26,348 nt of DNA, taken from positions 1-26,348 of IMG/VR virus record IMGVR_UViG_3300003852_000046. One strand, given 5' to 3'. The notes below the pieces were generated by a model. The model ran no database searches. It saw nothing but the letters and a program-made list of their open reading frames with translations, and was not told the DNA's origin. Both the position numbers and the translations under genes were made by a program. Origin of the DNA: a virus. Shown here in pieces: positions 13,601 to 20,912 of the stretch. How positions within the stretch are numbered: position 1 is the stretch's first letter; every line of letters starts with the position of its first letter.

Positions 13601-14447
13601 AATATTCTATAGCATTCAAGGTGAAGGTAAATATGTCGGAGTACCTAGTGTGTTCCTTCGTACCTTTGGTTGCAACTTTCGTTGTTTGGGATTTGGTATG
13701 CCGAAAGGCGAATTAACTAAGGATATTGAGAAAATAGATGCAAAAGCGTACACCTCTTACCAAGACCTTCCGCTCGTTGCGACAGGCTGCGACAGCTATC
13801 CCACCTCCGATCCTCGCTTTAAGCATCTGTCTCCCGTTAGGGACATTGATTCCATTGTCGATAGTATTATGGAAATTCTACCGTTCAACGAATGGCGAAA
13901 CGAACACCTCGTCATTACCGGAGGAGAACCACTCTTAGGTTGGCAGAGGGCATTCCCGGAACTGCTAAGTCATCCCAAGATGAACACTCTCAAAGAGATT
14001 ACTTTTGAGACTAATGGTACTCAACCCATCAGTGAGGAGTTCGCGGAGTATCTTGACAAATGGCGTTGGGAAGCTGTGCTTGGTGAAAAGACTGGCTATG
14101 CGTTTGACCGAGAAATCACGTTCAGCGTCAGTGCTAAGCTAAGCTGCTCGGGCGAAGCTAGGGCAGAAGCGATTAAGCCTGACATTGTTTGTCGCTATCA
14201 GGATATAGGTCACACGTATCTCAAGTTCGTGGTTGCAACAGAAGATGACGTAACCGAAGCAATCGAAACCGCTGCGATTTATCGTGATGCCGGTTTTGAT
14301 GGTGACGTTTATCTCATGCCAGTCGGCGGTGTTGAAAGTGTCTATGCTCTCAACAATAAGAATGTAGCATTGTCTGCAATGAAGCATGGTGTTCGCTATA
14401 GTGATCGCTTGCAGGTTCCTCTCTTTAAGAATGCTTGGGCAACTTAA
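13578..14447 (+). CDS. queE: QueE, 7-carboxy-7-deazaguanine synthase (radical SAM)
   Basis: QueE converts 6-carboxy-tetrahydropterin to 7-carboxy-7-deazaguanine. I place the start at 13578, which has a GAAAGAAGAAG ribosome site and yields 289 residues beginning TKIKISEIFYSIQGEGKYVG, the typical QueE opening. The radical SAM region reads FGCNFRCLGFGMP at 30-42. It has Cys32 and Cys36, but the third cysteine of the CxxxCxxC motif is phenylalanine 39. A candidate replacement is Cys71 in TGCDSYPTSDPRF. I have seen this pattern in phage-type QueE proteins, so it may be a lineage trait. ITGGEP at 113-118 and later substrate-binding segments are intact. The in-frame ATG at 13512 is earlier but only adds residues with no family match. 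Confidence 0.88.
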   Translation: MTKIKISEIFYSIQGEGKYVGVPSVFLRTFGCNFRCLGFGMPKGELTKDIEKIDAKAYTSYQDLPLVATGCDSYPTSDPRFKHLSPVRDIDSIVDSIMEILPFNEWRNEHLVITGGEPLLGWQRAFPELLSHPKMNTLKEITFETNGTQPISEEFAEYLDKWRWEAVLGEKTGYAFDREITFSVSAKLSCSGEARAEAIKPDIVCRYQDIGHTYLKFVVATEDDVTEAIETAAIYRDAGFDGDVYLMPVGGVESVYALNNKNVALSAMKHGVRYSDRLQVPLFKNAWAT

Positions 14448-14702
14448 GTGGGATGGCAACCCAAAGCAATACCGATGACTGATGTTGAATGGGTCCACAA
14501 CAGATGTAGTGATTGGGAAAAAATTACCACATCTTATAGAATTTCTATTTGGCCTCGTAAGTGCAATTCAAGTAAAAAGAACATTTGGTTAAAGAAAGCA
14601 TATCGGGTTCGGCACTCTGATTATACCTATGGCGGACAAATAGACCATGAAGATCGCTGGTATACTAAAGAAGAATATATTATGTTAAGATTAAAAGGAT
14701 GA
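14448..14702 (+). CDS. Small hypothetical protein
   Basis: The 84-residue product begins at a GTG directly after the queE stop, without a gap. It is basic and aromatic-rich (WVHNRCSDWEKITTSYRISI, then WLKKAYRVRHSDYTYGGQ). No membrane span or known motif is visible. The back-to-back position suggests coupled translation with queE. Family unknown to me. Confidence 0.6.
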   Translation: MGWQPKAIPMTDVEWVHNRCSDWEKITTSYRISIWPRKCNSSKKNIWLKKAYRVRHSDYTYGGQIDHEDRWYTKEEYIMLRLKG

Positions 14703-14705
14703 ATA

Positions 14706-15482
14706 GTGAGTAATCAAGGTATTAAACAAAAGATCGTAGAGTATTGGGACAAGCAGCCCTGCAATATCAATCACTCTAAGAGTGAAATTGGAACACTTCA
14801 ATATTTTGAAGAAGGTTCTGCTAAGCGTTATAAGGCTGAGCCGCATATCAAGGACTTCGCTCAGTTTGAAAATTACAAGGACAAGAAAGTTCTTGAAATC
14901 GGCTGTGGCATTGGAGCAGATGCTGTAGAGTTTGCTAAGGCTGGTGCTGATTATACTGGCATTGACATTAGCGCAGAAAGTTTGATTCTAGCACAGCAGC
15001 GTTTCGGTGTATATGGTCTAGATGGTACATTTTATCTAAGAAGCGGGGATGACCATATGTATGAACTTCCCAAGTTTGATCTAGTGTACAGCTTCGGCGT
15101 CTTGCATCATTATCCCGATATTGAAAAGACACTATCCAACATTCATTTTGCTCTTGCCGATGGCGGTGAACTTAAGTTCATGGTGTATGCTAAGAATAGT
15201 TGGAAGTATGCAATGATTCAAAAGGGATTGGATCAGTATGAAGCACAGGCATCATGTCCGTATGCTATTGCATATACAAATGATGAGATCCATAAGTTGC
15301 TAGATGGCAAGTTCGAAGTCGAAAGCATTCGTCAGGCACATTGCTTTATGTACAATGTTCCGAAGTATAAGCAAAATGTCTTTGAACTAGAACCCTGGTT
15401 CGAAGCAATGTCAGAAGAAATGCGCGATGCTGTTCGTGAACATCTTGGATGGCACCTGTTAGTTACGGCCCGTAAAGTATGA
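14706..15482 (+). CDS. Class I SAM-dependent methyltransferase
   Basis: The 258-residue product carries the SAM-binding motif I, VLEIGCGIGADAVEFAKAGA (62-81), followed by YTGIDIS (83-89), the acidic motif II that holds the ribose. FDLVYSFGVLHH, about 30 residues later, is motif IV/V. The opening EYWDKQPCNINHS and EPHIKDFAQF is a pattern I know from methyltransferases in sugar-biosynthesis regions. It starts at a GTG and overlaps the next gene, a GT4 glycosyltransferase, by four bases, so the two probably work together. A small molecule or a sugar is a more likely target than DNA, because no target-recognition domain or DPPY-type motif is seen. The substrate is not known. Confidence 0.88.
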   Translation: MSNQGIKQKIVEYWDKQPCNINHSKSEIGTLQYFEEGSAKRYKAEPHIKDFAQFENYKDKKVLEIGCGIGADAVEFAKAGADYTGIDISAESLILAQQRFGVYGLDGTFYLRSGDDHMYELPKFDLVYSFGVLHHYPDIEKTLSNIHFALADGGELKFMVYAKNSWKYAMIQKGLDQYEAQASCPYAIAYTNDEIHKLLDGKFEVESIRQAHCFMYNVPKYKQNVFELEPWFEAMSEEMRDAVREHLGWHLLVTARKV

Positions 15483-16831
15483 AGACATATTCCAGACGAA
15501 TTGCATTTCTGATTAGTGACCAACACTTTATTCCACACGGTGGAATCGGGCAGTTCGCTAAAGGTTTTACCGAAATGTGTGGTCGCATCGGCTGGAAGGT
15601 TGACATCGTACTTGACAAGGCGCCCACTAATCCATTCAGTGATTATATCAAGAGCTTAGGTGCAAACATTGTTTATCCAGATGATTCTCTACGATACACC
15701 GATCATACTGCAACATTTGCATTTAGTGATACGATTAACTTTGAGAAAATTATCAATTTTCGTAAGGCGTTACTGAAAGCATTTGAAACCAATATCTATG
15801 ATATGGTCGTGTGCAACACACAGGAAGCTATGTCTGCTGCTTATGCTATGACTATTAGCAAATACATTCCTGTCGTATTCTACACTCACTTGCACAGCAT
15901 GATCTTCCGTGAATCTCAGGGCAATGACGTATTCTTGGACAGCTATCACAATTTCTATAACAAGCATATGGAATTCTCTGATATTGTTATAGGAACACAA
16001 AGCCAGAAGAACATTGATGAATTAGTGAAGCACGGCGCTACTAATTGTCAATTGTTGCGTATGCCTATGAGTGAGCGAGGACTTTTGGAACCAAGCACTG
16101 GTCCTCGTGAAGGTGTGCTATTCATCGGTCGTTGGGAAGCTGGCAAGAATCCAGAAGCATATATCAAAGCTATGAAGGAATGCAATCTTCCGGCAAGAGT
16201 AATGACTAATAGCAATGGAGCTGCCAAGTTTGAGAAGGCATTTGCTGATGCTGGTATCACGGATTATGTGATCAAGGATGGTATTGTGGGAGACGAAAAG
16301 GTTGATTTCATCAAAAGCTGCAAGGTCTTTTTCATGCCTAGCTTACGTGAAAACTACTCATTTGCATTCATGGAATGTTTAGGGCAGATGCCGTGCGTAG
16401 TACTTGACAATCAAGATTGGTCTGATAACTTTGACAGCAAATACTATGTTAAAGTTAAGCAAAGTGATGTTCCTAAGGCATTGAAGGAACTGTACGCTGT
16501 TAGTCAGGTCGAAGGTGCGTTAGATTATGTGCGTGAACTTGATTCTCAAGTAGCGGAAGGATGGATTCGTTTTCTAGATGGGTTTGTAGGAAAGCATAGT
16601 AATAATAGCGCGGCTAAGGTCAATACCTACCAAACTGTAAACTATGCTGATTACATCAAAGAACTCAAACGAAATCACCTAGCGAGAGAAGATTTCGAAA
16701 GTGTTCTGTCCAATCGATACAAATTTATCAATATTCAATATACGGATATGAATACATATCTATCAAAAGACCCGACATTTGTTCCACCGGAGGACGAAGG
16801 GTCGGGCCCTGATTTGTTTGTATTTGATTAG
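15479..16831 (+). CDS. GT4-family glycosyltransferase
   Basis: The 450-residue product begins with a nucleotide-sugar transferase N-domain (residues 1-50 include IAFLISDQHFIPHGGIGQFA, the glycine-rich loop that follows the first strand in GT4 enzymes). The C-domain starts with GVLFIGRWEAGKNPEAYIKA, the G-R-x-x-x-x-K-x-x-E pattern. It continues to VFFMPSLRENYSFAFMECLG, the E-x7-E donor-binding region. The last 70 residues are a charged, helical extension. No membrane span. It overlaps the methyltransferase start by four bases, and its stop overlaps the stop of the convergent Gp88-like gene. Likely a retaining transferase, with donor and acceptor unknown. Confidence 0.88.
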   Translation: MKTYSRRIAFLISDQHFIPHGGIGQFAKGFTEMCGRIGWKVDIVLDKAPTNPFSDYIKSLGANIVYPDDSLRYTDHTATFAFSDTINFEKIINFRKALLKAFETNIYDMVVCNTQEAMSAAYAMTISKYIPVVFYTHLHSMIFRESQGNDVFLDSYHNFYNKHMEFSDIVIGTQSQKNIDELVKHGATNCQLLRMPMSERGLLEPSTGPREGVLFIGRWEAGKNPEAYIKAMKECNLPARVMTNSNGAAKFEKAFADAGITDYVIKDGIVGDEKVDFIKSCKVFFMPSLRENYSFAFMECLGQMPCVVLDNQDWSDNFDSKYYVKVKQSDVPKALKELYAVSQVEGALDYVRELDSQVAEGWIRFLDGFVGKHSNNSAAKVNTYQTVNYADYIKELKRNHLAREDFESVLSNRYKFINIQYTDMNTYLSKDPTFVPPEDEGSGPDLFVFD

Positions 16832-18054
16832 TGCATCAACAAGAATGAGTTGAGAACGTCATTGCGGTTAGCGGAGTCATCTCCGTCTCCTGGCTTAACA
16901 ATGACGTTCCACTTATTCTTTTCTTTGCTAGGTGGAGTCTTCATCATTTCGTCATATGTCAAGATGCTGCTTGGTTCAACACTGTATTTGGCAGCTATGC
17001 GCTGCTTAAGAGTATCGATTGCTTGCTGATCCTTATAAACAGGCTTGCCATCATCACGATCTAAAAGGTCCTTGAACAGAACTTCTGGAACAACGCGACT
17101 GTTCTTGGTTTGATCAAAGTCGATTTCCTTTTCCTGTGATGGCTTAGCACCCATTGAATAGTTAATTTTGAAGTTGTCTGGCTTACTTGACTTTGCAACT
17201 GATGCCAATTTGGTATACGCATAGAAATCTACGTTTGGATATTTTCTAGCTAAAGCGTATGCCATTGCAAGATACTGCGGAGAGAAGAAATCTCCTGCGT
17301 CATGCCAACGAATGACCAGTTTTGTCTTTTTGTCTTTCTTGTTAAACTTCTTGTCTGCTGCTTGAATCTCGTCTCCCATCATTTTCATGAAACCAACTGG
17401 GTCGTTATACAAGAAATTCAGCATTTGCGTTTGACCTTCAGCGACATTCTTCCACTGAACATATCCGCCCTTCATGGCGTAGCAGTAAGTTTGACATGCG
17501 CCTGCACCTGGGCAAGTGTCGATGATCACGAAATCACCTGTATCCTCATCAACCGCGAGACCCTTTAGTGCGGGGAGACCTACGTTGTAGAATACACTGG
17601 CAGTACCATCACTGTGCTGCATCTTTTCGTTTTGCTTAAGAATCTTTGAAGGACGCTTTGTAACCAATGAACGCAGAGCATCTAGATTATATTTCTTGCC
17701 CTCTTCGTCTACAATAGGAATAACGGTGCTACGATGTATATATGGCTTTTTGTACTTGTCCTGCTTCGTTTTTCCTGATACATACTTATCAAGACCGCGT
17801 GATGTTTTCTTGCCAGTCGATAGACCCTTGATACGGTCTAAATACTGTTCGAGTTCATCGTCGCCCATTTTTCTAGCAGGAGCATCTAACTTTGCCTCAT
17901 CAATCTCTGCATCTTCTTCATCGGGGGTTTCGATACCTGACAGATTTAGAAATTGTCCTAGAGTCAGAACGTTTAATTTATCCGAAAAAGGAGATCCACC
18001 CTTGACAGTTTCTGAATTTTCTGATATGATGTTTAGAATGTTACGAATGTCCAT
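16828..18054 (-). CDS. Gp88-like protein with Cys-rich core and N-terminal extension
   Basis: I place the start at 18054, which gives 408 residues and follows an AATAGGA ribosome site. The upstream in-frame extension to 18165 would cross the divergent promoter region and the next gene. The centre has TCPGAGACQTYCYAMKGG at 180-197 (cysteines 181, 187 and 191), then LVIRWHDAGDFFSPQYLAMA (246-265) and VDFYAYTK (275-282). These match the Gene 88 (Gp88) family of phage proteins, as I recall it, whose function is unknown. About 150 extra residues precede the core. They open with MDIRNILNIISEN, a pattern I know from T4-like phage proteins, and continue acidic. A metal or cluster site at the cysteines is possible. 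The gene is transcribed against its neighbours from a GATAAATA motif. Confidence 0.7.
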   Translation of the reverse strand: MDIRNILNIISENSETVKGGSPFSDKLNVLTLGQFLNLSGIETPDEEDAEIDEAKLDAPARKMGDDELEQYLDRIKGLSTGKKTSRGLDKYVSGKTKQDKYKKPYIHRSTVIPIVDEEGKKYNLDALRSLVTKRPSKILKQNEKMQHSDGTASVFYNVGLPALKGLAVDEDTGDFVIIDTCPGAGACQTYCYAMKGGYVQWKNVAEGQTQMLNFLYNDPVGFMKMMGDEIQAADKKFNKKDKKTKLVIRWHDAGDFFSPQYLAMAYALARKYPNVDFYAYTKLASVAKSSKPDNFKINYSMGAKPSQEKEIDFDQTKNSRVVPEVLFKDLLDRDDGKPVYKDQQAIDTLKQRIAAKYSVEPSSILTYDEMMKTPPSKEKNKWNVIVKPGDGDDSANRNDVLNSFLLMH

Positions 18055-18077
18055 ATATAATCCTATTAGTAATAATG

Positions 18078-18085
18078 TATTTATC
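18078..18085 (-). promoter_or_regulatory. T4-type late promoter-like motif (GATAAATA)
   Basis: On the - strand this reads GATAAATA, 24 bases before the ATG of the Gp88-like gene. The same octamer precedes the other - strand gene at 6308-6315. The spacing to the start codon fits a short late leader carrying the AATAGGA ribosome site. Confidence 0.55.
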
Positions 18086-18102
18086 AACAATGAGGTAATA
18101 CG

Positions 18103-18708
18103 GTGAACATTTTTTATGTAGATTCTGATCCTGAGATTGCTGCTTGCGACATGGTTGATCGCCATGTTGTTAAGATGATTCTTGAGACAGCACAGCTATT
18201 GTCCACTGCCCATCGAGTTCTTGATGGTGTAGAGGAAGCAGGAAAGTCGGCATCTGGCCGCAAGAAGAAAGTTTGGAAACTTCCCGATGCTATTGATACT
18301 ATTATGTATTCTGCTACTCATATCAATCACCCGTCCGCAGTATGGGTCCGCGAATCTAGCGCAAATTATGATTGGCTTTATACTCATCTGCTTGCTCTTG
18401 GTCGTGAGTATACCCATCGCTATTCTCGTACTCATCTCACTATTGATAAGCTGGGGACCATACTGAAGGATGCTCCCAAGAACATCAAGCAAGGTGGTCT
18501 GACTAAAATGCCATCTTGCATGGGAGACGAGTTTAAGGTAGGTGACGATCCTATCGCTAATTATCGTAACTATTACACAGTGGGCAAGGCTTCGCTGCAT
18601 CGCTGGACTAACCGTCTTCCTCCGCAGTGGATGCAAGGTGAGGTGGTTATTATTCCTCAAGATGATGAAGAAGATAACTACAGAACAGTATATACAATTA
18701 AGAGGTAA
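18103..18708 (+). CDS. Phage-conserved protein, function unknown
   Basis: The 201-residue product starts at a GTG with a GAGG ribosome site. It opens MNIFYVDSDPEIAACDMVDR, then HVVKMILETAQLLSTAHRVL, a pattern I recall in proteins of many large phages: a short N-terminal strand, then a helix with DRHVVKMI and ETAQLL. It continues with HPSAVWVRESSANYDWLYTH and a histidine- and tyrosine-rich region (EYTHRYSRTH). The many conserved-looking His, Asp and Glu residues hint at a metal-binding or nucleic-acid enzyme. I cannot name the reaction. It is divergent from the Gp88-like gene and followed three bases later by the next gene. Confidence 0.75.
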   Translation: MNIFYVDSDPEIAACDMVDRHVVKMILETAQLLSTAHRVLDGVEEAGKSASGRKKKVWKLPDAIDTIMYSATHINHPSAVWVRESSANYDWLYTHLLALGREYTHRYSRTHLTIDKLGTILKDAPKNIKQGGLTKMPSCMGDEFKVGDDPIANYRNYYTVGKASLHRWTNRLPPQWMQGEVVIIPQDDEEDNYRTVYTIKR

Positions 18709-18710
18709 GA

Positions 18711-19163
18711 ATGTTTGATCGATTAAAGAAATGGTTGACTATGGAAGACGATGCAGCGCCATCGGTACTTCCTGATAAAGAACTACAGCCGCCGATGCCT
18801 AAAGTGAAGGCTCCGCGTAAACCTAAGGATACTAAGCCGGAGTTAACACCCAAAGAGATTGCGACTGCTAAGGGCGAACCCTACGTAGCCATTCTAAGTG
18901 TAGACCTTGATCCGGCTGACATCAACAATGGTGCTTTTGAACTTGACTGGAACGACAAGTTTGTAATCAACTTGATCAAGCAAGGCTACAAATACAGTAA
19001 AAAAGACACAGACCAGATGATTGTTGATCGCTGGTTCCAAACCGTATGCCGCAACATTGCGCTTGAAGTATATGAACAAGAAATCGCTGATCCTGAAAAG
19101 CGTGATGATGTTCGCATCATTCGCCAGAAGGATTTGGGTGACGGGTTTACTGAGGTCAGTTAA
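18711..19163 (+). CDS. Hypothetical phage protein with Pro/Lys-rich N-terminus
   Basis: The 150-residue product has a low-complexity N-terminal third rich in proline and lysine (DKELQPPMPKVKAPRKPKDT), probably unstructured. An ordered domain of about 90 residues follows, starting at EPYVAILSVDLDPADINNGA. That domain contains two helices (DKFVINLIKQGY and DQMIVDRWFQTVCRNIALEV) and an acidic C-terminus. I recall related proteins in T4-like marine phages without an assigned role. A disordered linker plus a small domain suggests an adaptor. Confidence 0.7.
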   Translation: MFDRLKKWLTMEDDAAPSVLPDKELQPPMPKVKAPRKPKDTKPELTPKEIATAKGEPYVAILSVDLDPADINNGAFELDWNDKFVINLIKQGYKYSKKDTDQMIVDRWFQTVCRNIALEVYEQEIADPEKRDDVRIIRQKDLGDGFTEVS

Positions 19164-19169
19164 AAAGTA

Positions 19170-19198
19170 TTGACTTTTGTGTAAAATATTACTATATT
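19170..19198 (+). promoter_or_regulatory. Sigma70-like promoter before the ParB-like gene
   Basis: TTGACT (19170-19175) and TATATT (19193-19198), 17 bases apart, lie in the 67-base AT-rich gap before the gene at 19231. The leader would be about 25 bases and has no strong ribosome site. Confidence 0.6.
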
Positions 19199-19230
19199 AA
19201 CAATAGTGTTTAACTAATTATGGAATACCA

Positions 19231-20406
19231 ATGACTACTAAGGAATTTAAGCTCAAATGGTCTCATCAAAAAAAAGATCCTAATATTTTGAGACCAAACA
19301 ATGAAATGAACCGCAGTTCTAAGCAGTATTATACCAAAACATTAGCGGATAGGGTTGCAGAACTTAAACAGCATCCCCAGTGTGCTGCTCTTATAGATAA
19401 AATGAAAAAGAACATGGTTTCTTTTAAATCAAAGGGTAGAAGGAAATTTGCATGGGTTCCGTTGTCTTGTATCATCATTGATGAAGATATTCAGCGTGAA
19501 ATGGACCTGACCCATGCCTTGCAAATCTTAAAGGAATTCGATCCTAATAGAATTTCAGTGATCTATGCTATTAAAGAACCGGGCAAAGAAATTTATCATT
19601 CCACTGACGGTCAACACAACAGCGTTATTCAAGCCTTACTCTTTTTTGAAGGTTTTTGGAGTGATCTAGAAGAAGGTGAAGAGCTACTTCTTCCAGTAAT
19701 GTATATAGAAACCGATGACAAAAGTTTTGCCAGGGACGACTTCCACTGGAATAACGGTAAGGGTAAAAAGCCGGTTGAAGACTATGCTATGCTGAGAACA
19801 AGTGTTTTCAAGTATCGAATCGATGGAAAGCGTGACAAAGAATCAGTGTTGGCACATCAGCAAGTGGAAGCTGTAGAAAATAACAATTGCTATCCGGTCC
19901 GATCAAAGGATAAAAATAACAGTGGGCGGGCGGGCGCTATCACTCATATCGCCGGCTTGACGGAACGTTCGCCCGAAGAACTGGGATTCATCACTAAATG
20001 TCATGATACATATTGGACAGAATCAGCATTCGATGCGTGTGAGTACGGGTTCTACGGGAGTTTTTATCGAGATTTTATTGTTGACAAAAAGGTGAATCCT
20101 AGCAGTAAAAAATTCGTCAAATTTATGGACGACATCAATGCCGTAATCAAGTCTATTTTTTGGACACATGCCAACCTTAAGGCACAAGCAAGTATGGCTT
20201 GGGACCGATATTATAGAGCAGTACACGGTATTACTGCAAAAGTTCCAGCTCCAACTGACACTATGGTTGCTGCTACGGTATGCAGAATATACCAAAAGCT
20301 AGGTGGGAAAGACCCTATCTTAGACACGACTGCAATTACGCATACGCATGATATTATCGATTTCTTTGATGATGAAATCACAAAGCGCATTGAAAGCTAC
20401 TTATGA
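19231..20406 (+). CDS. ParB/sulfiredoxin-like domain protein
   Basis: The 391-residue product has at residues 76-136 a segment that fits the ParB N-terminal (ParB/Srx) fold. VPLSCIIIDEDIQREMDLTH gives the strand and R-E motif, KEFDPNRISVIYAI the next strand, and IYHSTDGQHNSVIQALLFFE the D-G-x-H box and following helix. In ParB-like nucleases and kinases this box handles nucleotide. The C-terminal 200 residues are helical and unrelated to the ParB DNA-binding helix-turn-helix as far as I can see. It has its own promoter and shares an ATGA overlap with a T5orf172-like gene, so the pair may be a separate cassette. A role in DNA partition is unlikely in this phage, and nuclease, nucleotide hydrolysis or anti-defence are open options. 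Confidence 0.65.
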   Translation: MTTKEFKLKWSHQKKDPNILRPNNEMNRSSKQYYTKTLADRVAELKQHPQCAALIDKMKKNMVSFKSKGRRKFAWVPLSCIIIDEDIQREMDLTHALQILKEFDPNRISVIYAIKEPGKEIYHSTDGQHNSVIQALLFFEGFWSDLEEGEELLLPVMYIETDDKSFARDDFHWNNGKGKKPVEDYAMLRTSVFKYRIDGKRDKESVLAHQQVEAVENNNCYPVRSKDKNNSGRAGAITHIAGLTERSPEELGFITKCHDTYWTESAFDACEYGFYGSFYRDFIVDKKVNPSSKKFVKFMDDINAVIKSIFWTHANLKAQASMAWDRYYRAVHGITAKVPAPTDTMVAATVCRIYQKLGGKDPILDTTAITHTHDIIDFFDDEITKRIESYL

Positions 20407-20861
20407 CTGATACACCTGCAATGAAATGGTTATACTTGATCCATTCTAATCATTATATTAAAATAGACGATGATTTTCATAGATTGATTGGGTTCGGTAT
20501 AACTTCAAATCCAGAACGCAGGGTTAGGTCATATATTGGTTCAACCGGTGTCATGCAAGAATTTGAAAAATTATACCTGGGCCCAAGTGATGCTATAGTT
20601 GAAATTGAAAAAATCCAGAAAAAGACCTGGAAAGAATATTGCATTGAATACGGTGAGGATTGGGTATTGGAATGGCTTCACCCACTAAGTGGGAAAACCA
20701 TAGCAGATTTGGAAGAATTTTTTGATTCTGTGATTAATAAAAATAGTCTTCCTATCCAAAAGGTTCTGGATAATCATTTACCATACGTATCTGGTTTCGG
20801 GGAACCCATATACACGATGGAAGATGTCATGGATAATCCGAAACTGTACTTTAACAGTTGA
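20403..20861 (+). CDS. Possible T5orf172 / GIY-YIG superfamily protein
   Basis: The 152-residue product opens WLYLIHSNHYIKIDD and continues with LIGFGITSNPERRVRSYIGS (28-47). This resembles the K-I-G-x-T-x-N-P-x-x-R stretch of T5orf172 (MUG113) domains, a nuclease-like branch of the GIY-YIG superfamily. A later glutamate-rich helix (AIVEIEKIQKKTWKEY) could carry the metal-binding residue. No separate DNA-binding domain is evident. The ATG overlaps the stop of the ParB-like gene, so the two are coupled. It is followed by a strong promoter for the flap nuclease gene. The assignment is moderate because the first signature strand is imperfect. Confidence 0.55.
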   Translation: MTDTPAMKWLYLIHSNHYIKIDDDFHRLIGFGITSNPERRVRSYIGSTGVMQEFEKLYLGPSDAIVEIEKIQKKTWKEYCIEYGEDWVLEWLHPLSGKTIADLEEFFDSVINKNSLPIQKVLDNHLPYVSGFGEPIYTMEDVMDNPKLYFNS

Positions 20862-20886
20862 CATATACACATACTTTGTGTATAAT
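20858..20886 (+). promoter_or_regulatory. Consensus sigma70 promoter before the RNase H gene
   Basis: TTGACA (20858-20863) and TATAAT (20881-20886), exactly 17 bases apart, are a perfect match to the bacterial vegetative consensus. An AAAAGG ribosome site stands eight bases before the ATG at 20913. This is the best promoter in the window and is likely active with host RNA polymerase early in infection. Confidence 0.8.
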
Positions 20887-20912
20887 GTACGCATATTCAG
20901 AAAAGGTACCAC

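Noticed and set aside
16771-16806. CCCGAC / GTCGGG inverted repeat near the end of the GT4 gene, considered as a terminator
   Set aside because: Six pairs with a 24-base loop and no T-run directly after it, inside coding sequence.
18055-18165. N-terminal extension of the Gp88-like frame
   Set aside because: It crosses the divergent intergenic region, the late-like motif and the start of the 18103 gene. The ATG at 18054 has a ribosome site and a recognisable T4-like N-terminal pattern.
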